Source: JAGNZR01 sp051646055 (GTDB lineage Bacteria; Fusobacteriota; Fusobacteriia; Fusobacteriales; Fusobacteriaceae). From it: a DNA stretch of 9,162 bases. Below the pieces are notes generated by a model. The model was given only the letters and a program-made list of their open reading frames with translations. It was not told the DNA's origin and made no database searches. The stretch covers positions 1-9,162 of the forward strand of contig JBOFCM010000014.1 of assembly GCA_051646055.1 (NCBI GenBank), written 5' to 3'. Position 1 is the stretch's first letter, and the number at the start of each line of letters is the position of its first letter. Positions 7,041-9,162 of this stretch are shown piece after piece. The position numbers and the translations under genes were made by a program.

Positions 7041-7060
7041 TATAATCACATGACTATAAT
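7041..7060 (+). promoter_or_regulatory. Possible promoter for mogA (two candidate -10 boxes)
   Basis: Two perfect TATAAT hexamers occur at 7041-7046 and 7055-7060, upstream of the mogA ribosome binding site (GGAGG, 7072-7076). Neither has a convincing -35 box at 16-18 nt, although the region is very AT-rich. The first would give a leader of roughly 30 nt, the second about 15 nt. One of them probably drives mogA, but the sequence does not decide which. Confidence 0.4.
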
Positions 7061-7081
7061 TTTCGTTTGATGGAGGTTTTT

Positions 7082-7585
7082 ATGTTTACTGCAGCTATAC
7101 TTTGCATGAGTGATAAGGGATTCCGTGGGGAGAGAGAGGATAAAAGTACCCTTGTAATTGAGGATATTTTATTGAACTGGAATTATAAAATAATAGAAAA
7201 AAGAATAATTCCCGATGACAGGGAAACTATACAAAATAATCTTACTGAACTTTCCGATATTTTAGGTGCAAATCTTATTATAACCACTGGAGGAACTGGT
7301 CTTACAGAGAGAGACAATACCCCAGAAGCTACAAAAAATATTTTGGATAAAGAGGTTCCAGGAATCTCTGAGGCTATTAGAGCATACTCTATGACTATTA
7401 CCAAAAGAGCCATGCTCTCCCGGGCAGTTTCAGGAATCAGAGGAAAATCCCTTATAATAAATCTTCCCGGAAGCCCTAAGGCAGTCCGGGAAAGTTTGGA
7501 GTATATAGTAGATACCTTGAAACATGGGTTGGAACTCATCAACCATGGAAGCCAGGAATGTGGTTCCCCTTCCCATAAAAATTAA
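7082..7585 (+). CDS. mogA: Molybdopterin adenylyltransferase, MogA/MoaB type
   Basis: A 167-residue single-domain protein of the MoCF/MogA family. The family adenylylates molybdopterin in the cytoplasm before molybdate insertion, completing the molybdenum cofactor used by the xanthine dehydrogenase encoded alongside. Conserved features are SDKGFRGEREDKS (10-22), the glycine loop TTGGTG (68-73) with LTERDNTPEAT (74-84), and NLPGSPKAV (127-135). The ATG at 7082 is chosen because GGAGG (7072-7076) lies 5 nt upstream; an in-frame ATG at 7067 precedes this ribosome binding site and would place the site inside the gene. Length lies near MoaB (about 170) rather than E. coli MogA (195), so the MogA or MoaB label is a matter of convention. 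The gene is divergent from the purine operon and convergent with the beta-barrel gene, with overlapping stop codons. Confidence 0.92.
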   Translation: MFTAAILCMSDKGFRGEREDKSTLVIEDILLNWNYKIIEKRIIPDDRETIQNNLTELSDILGANLIITTGGTGLTERDNTPEATKNILDKEVPGISEAIRAYSMTITKRAMLSRAVSGIRGKSLIINLPGSPKAVRESLEYIVDTLKHGLELINHGSQECGSPSHKN

Positions 7586-8082
7586 ATTTTGAAATGCAGC
7601 AGCATTATAAATGCCCCTGTATAATTGAGAGAAACTGCAAAACTATCTGTAATATCATATCCAGCTCCAACACTTGCTCCCACGATGTAATCTTTGTAGA
7701 AGTTAGTGTTGAACTTGGATTTTTTCAGCTCCTCTCCAGTTTTTTTATCTATTATGGTATTTTCCTTTTCATAACCTTTTATTATCCCTGCTGATCCCGA
7801 AAGAAATATTCTTTTATGGCTAAATGGTCTCAGATAGTGGTTTACAGCTAGAAGATATGAGTCGTTGTAAAAACTGTTTTCAAAATATGCAAAACCTAGG
7901 GATGTATTTTCTGTTATAAAATATTCTACTCCCAAAAGATCATTGTCATTATTGTAGATATCGTTATTACTTTCATGAGTTGTCCAAACACTTCCTAAAA
8001 TTCTGAATCTATTTTCATAAATATTTTCTCCAAAAGATAAGCTACTTACAAATAACAGAAGTGACACTAAATAAATTTTCAT
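7582..8082 (-). CDS. Small predicted outer-membrane beta-barrel protein, possibly PagP-like
   Basis: A 166-residue protein with a clear signal peptide (residues 1-18, MKIYLVSLLLFVSSLSFG), followed by alternating polar/aromatic segments rich in Tyr, Phe, Asn and Gly, as in small outer-membrane beta-barrels. This implies a diderm host. The stretch from H36 through YNNDNDLLGVEYF (43-55) to GFAYFENSFYNDSY (63-76) resembles, from memory, the region of the lipid A palmitoyltransferase PagP that contains catalytic His33, Asp76 and Ser77. Candidate equivalents here are H36 with N69/S70 or D74/S75. This is suggestive only, and a purely structural barrel is equally possible. The start has AAGGAG 6 nt upstream, and an extended -10 promoter lies just ahead. 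Its TAA stop shares the TTAA of the mogA stop on the other strand. No function can be assigned with confidence. Confidence 0.85.
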   Translation of the reverse strand: MKIYLVSLLLFVSSLSFGENIYENRFRILGSVWTTHESNNDIYNNDNDLLGVEYFITENTSLGFAYFENSFYNDSYLLAVNHYLRPFSHKRIFLSGSAGIIKGYEKENTIIDKKTGEELKKSKFNTNFYKDYIVGASVGAGYDITDSFAVSLNYTGAFIMLLHFKI

Positions 8083-8122
8083 AATATTCTCCTTATATAT
8101 CCTTAAAATTACACGGATATAT

Positions 8123-8131
8123 ATTATACCA
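8123..8131 (-). promoter_or_regulatory. Extended -10 promoter for the beta-barrel gene
   Basis: The minus strand reads TGGTATAAT (8131-8123), a perfect TATAAT with the extended TGn element, 40 nt before the start codon of the beta-barrel gene. The upstream side is the T-rich tail of the preceding terminator, so no standard -35 box is present. The extended -10 may compensate. Transcription would begin near 8116. Confidence 0.65.
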
Positions 8132-8142
8132 CAAATTTTAAG

Positions 8143-8186
8143 AAAAAAAAACCTAAAACTGAAATCTAATCAGTTCTAGGTTTTTT
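8143..8186 (-). terminator. Intrinsic terminator, probably bidirectional
   Basis: Positions 8150-8162 and 8170-8182 form a 13-bp stem around a 7-nt loop. On the minus strand the helix is continuous, with one G-U pair, and runs into a tract of eight U residues. It lies about 10 bp after the stop codon of the secreted-protein gene and so ends that operon. On the plus strand the same helix has one A-C mismatch and is followed by TTTTTT, so it could also stop transcripts arriving from mogA. Confidence 0.9.
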
Positions 8187-8191
8187 AATTT

Positions 8192-8965
8192 TTACTTGCT
8201 ATAACTTCTGGAACGGTTTCTCCAGTTCTCTCTCCAACGTTTCTCCCCTCTCTCTTCCGGAGAGTTATCTATTCTACGGTCTAGAACAAAAACGGCCTTA
8301 TCTGAGAACTCCTTTAGGGCAGAGCTTCCCACTTCTTTCCCTTCCATGAGTTCAAGAATCTGAAGTAGTCCCCATCCCTGCCCCTTGTATCTCTCTGTTT
8401 CCTTTATTCCTTCCCCTTTGAAGTTTACATAATCTATAAGGGGATAGAGCCCATTTTTGGAATTTGCCACTCTGTAAAACTGCTCCTTCACATGTTCCGG
8501 CTTATCTGATGCCTTCATCATTTTTTCCAGAGAACTCTGAAGTCTCAGGAAGATATATTCTATCTGAATATCCTTTGTCCCTTCAAGAAAGGCTGTGAGT
8601 TCTTCCATCTCTCCACGCTTTTTAGCCCCCATAAACTGATCAATATTCGTCCACGGTGAATAACGGTTGTTTTCCATAATTTTTGGAACTGCAACTCCCT
8701 TTTCCTTATAGAACTTTACCAATCCTGGAAAACTTTCATCAAATCTCCCCTCTTTAAAATTCTCAGGATACCAGATAAAATGCCCTATTCCCAAGGATGG
8801 AAATTCCTCACCCCTGTTCCAGTGGACTAAGAACTCCCTCTTTTCTCCTGTCTCATTTCTGTAGATCAGTCTCCCCACATGGTTCAGCTCCTCTTTAGAA
8901 GGGATCTCCATGGAAAAAAGTGAAGCTGAGCATGCTAAAAATGCCATCAATAAAATCTTTTTCAT
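8192..8965 (-). CDS. Secreted conserved protein of unknown function with lysozyme-like GIGH motif
   Basis: A 257-residue protein with an N-terminal signal peptide (about residues 1-19). An LAC triplet at 10-12 could be a lipobox but sits very early. The mature part shows IYRNETG (34-40), WNRGEEFPSLGIGHFIWYP (49-67), FDESFP (75-80), DYVNFKGEG (178-186), RYKGQGWGLLQILE (192-205) and a very basic C-terminus, WRENWRNRSRSY. I recognise this set of motifs from uncharacterised exported proteins of Gram-negative bacteria but know no proven function. Glu38 followed by SLGIGH recalls the catalytic Glu and the TIGIGH turn of T4-type lysozymes, so a cell-wall glycosidase is a hypothesis. The ATG follows GGAGGAG by 2-5 nt. 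It lies 19 bp after the GDYXXLXY-type gene, suggesting one operon, and is followed by a strong terminator. Confidence 0.9.
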   Translation of the reverse strand: MKKILLMAFLACSASLFSMEIPSKEELNHVGRLIYRNETGEKREFLVHWNRGEEFPSLGIGHFIWYPENFKEGRFDESFPGLVKFYKEKGVAVPKIMENNRYSPWTNIDQFMGAKKRGEMEELTAFLEGTKDIQIEYIFLRLQSSLEKMMKASDKPEHVKEQFYRVANSKNGLYPLIDYVNFKGEGIKETERYKGQGWGLLQILELMEGKEVGSSALKEFSDKAVFVLDRRIDNSPEERGEKRWRENWRNRSRSYSK

Positions 8966-8984
8966 AACTCCTCCAGTTTTTATA

Positions 8985-9162
8985 TTACTTTATTCTCTGA
9001 AAATTCTTATCTAGAAGAGCTTTCAGCCGCAATTTTCCCCCATCCAGAGGAATCACCTCTGCATATTGGGCATTCTGAAATTTTTCCCCACTTCCTTCCT
9101 GAAAAAAATAGGAGTTTATCCCTAAATCTATCATGAAACCGTTCAGATAAAATTCCAAGCTC
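8985..9162 (-). CDS. GDYXXLXY-type protein, C-terminal fragment (5' end outside window)
   Basis: The minus strand is open from the window edge to a TAA at 8985-8987, giving the last 58 residues of a protein. The text MIDLGINSYFFQEGSGEKF (10-28) followed by AQYAEV (31-36) and LRLKALLDKNF (44-54) matches my memory of the C-terminal end of GDYXXLXY-domain proteins, where a GI-x-x-(Y/F)-x-x-EG-x-G segment is followed by a short beta-hairpin. The naming motif itself would lie upstream, outside the window. Such proteins are of unknown function and are often encoded beside DUF2157 membrane proteins. Because only 19 bp separate it from the next gene and no terminator intervenes, the two are probably co-transcribed. 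Confidence 0.72.
   Translation of the reverse strand, partial: SLEFYLNGFMIDLGINSYFFQEGSGEKFQNAQYAEVIPLDGGKLRLKALLDKNFQRIK

Noticed and set aside
7067..7081. Alternative mogA start at the ATG at 7067
   Set aside because: The GGAGG at 7072-7076 would then lie inside the gene. The ATG at 7082 has ideal spacing and gives the usual MogA/MoaB N-terminus.
8930..8965. Lipoprotein signal on the secreted GIGH protein (LAC at residues 10-12)
   Set aside because: Cleavage at Cys12 would leave too short a hydrophobic core; a type I site near residue 19 is more plausible. A lipoprotein cannot be fully excluded.

Overview
The window looks like a chromosomal stretch from a low-G+C, anaerobic, diderm bacterium. 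Fusobacteriota (an Ilyobacter, Propionigenium or Cetobacterium relative) is my best guess. The clues are AT-rich DNA with strong AGGAGG-type ribosome binding sites, TTG and GTG starts, a Bacillus/Clostridium-style purine riboswitch and clostridial-type molybdenum hydroxylase subunits, together with exported proteins and a probable outer-membrane beta-barrel. The genus is inference; no rRNA or marker gene is present.

Positions 1-6998, minus strand: one purine uptake and oxidation operon. Reading right to left it has a sigma70-type promoter, a guanine-class purine riboswitch aptamer, an antiterminator/terminator switch, a xanthine/urate-type NCS2 permease, the FAD subunit, the [2Fe-2S] subunit and a full-length molybdopterin subunit of a xanthine dehydrogenase-type enzyme. 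A second, divergent full-length-type molybdopterin subunit follows and runs off the left edge. That last gene (1-1795) is open from its ATG to the window boundary. The permease should import the purine, and the small subunits should carry electrons from one or both molybdenum subunits to FAD and an acceptor.

Positions 6999-7585: a divergent gene for a MogA/MoaB-type molybdopterin adenylyltransferase, which helps make the cofactor the neighbouring enzyme needs. Its transcript does not carry the riboswitch.

Positions 7582-9162, minus strand: three envelope-related genes unrelated to purines. They are a small probable outer-membrane beta-barrel with its own promoter (convergent with mogA, the two stop codons sharing TTAA), a secreted conserved protein of unknown function with a lysozyme-like GIGH motif, and the C-terminal end of a GDYXXLXY-type protein that appears to be co-transcribed with it. 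A strong hairpin at 8143-8186 separates the secreted-protein gene from the beta-barrel gene.

The most noteworthy items are the two different molybdenum subunits served by one set of small subunits, and the fully readable riboswitch expression platform that controls them. I see no mobile element, CRISPR array, tRNA or rRNA.
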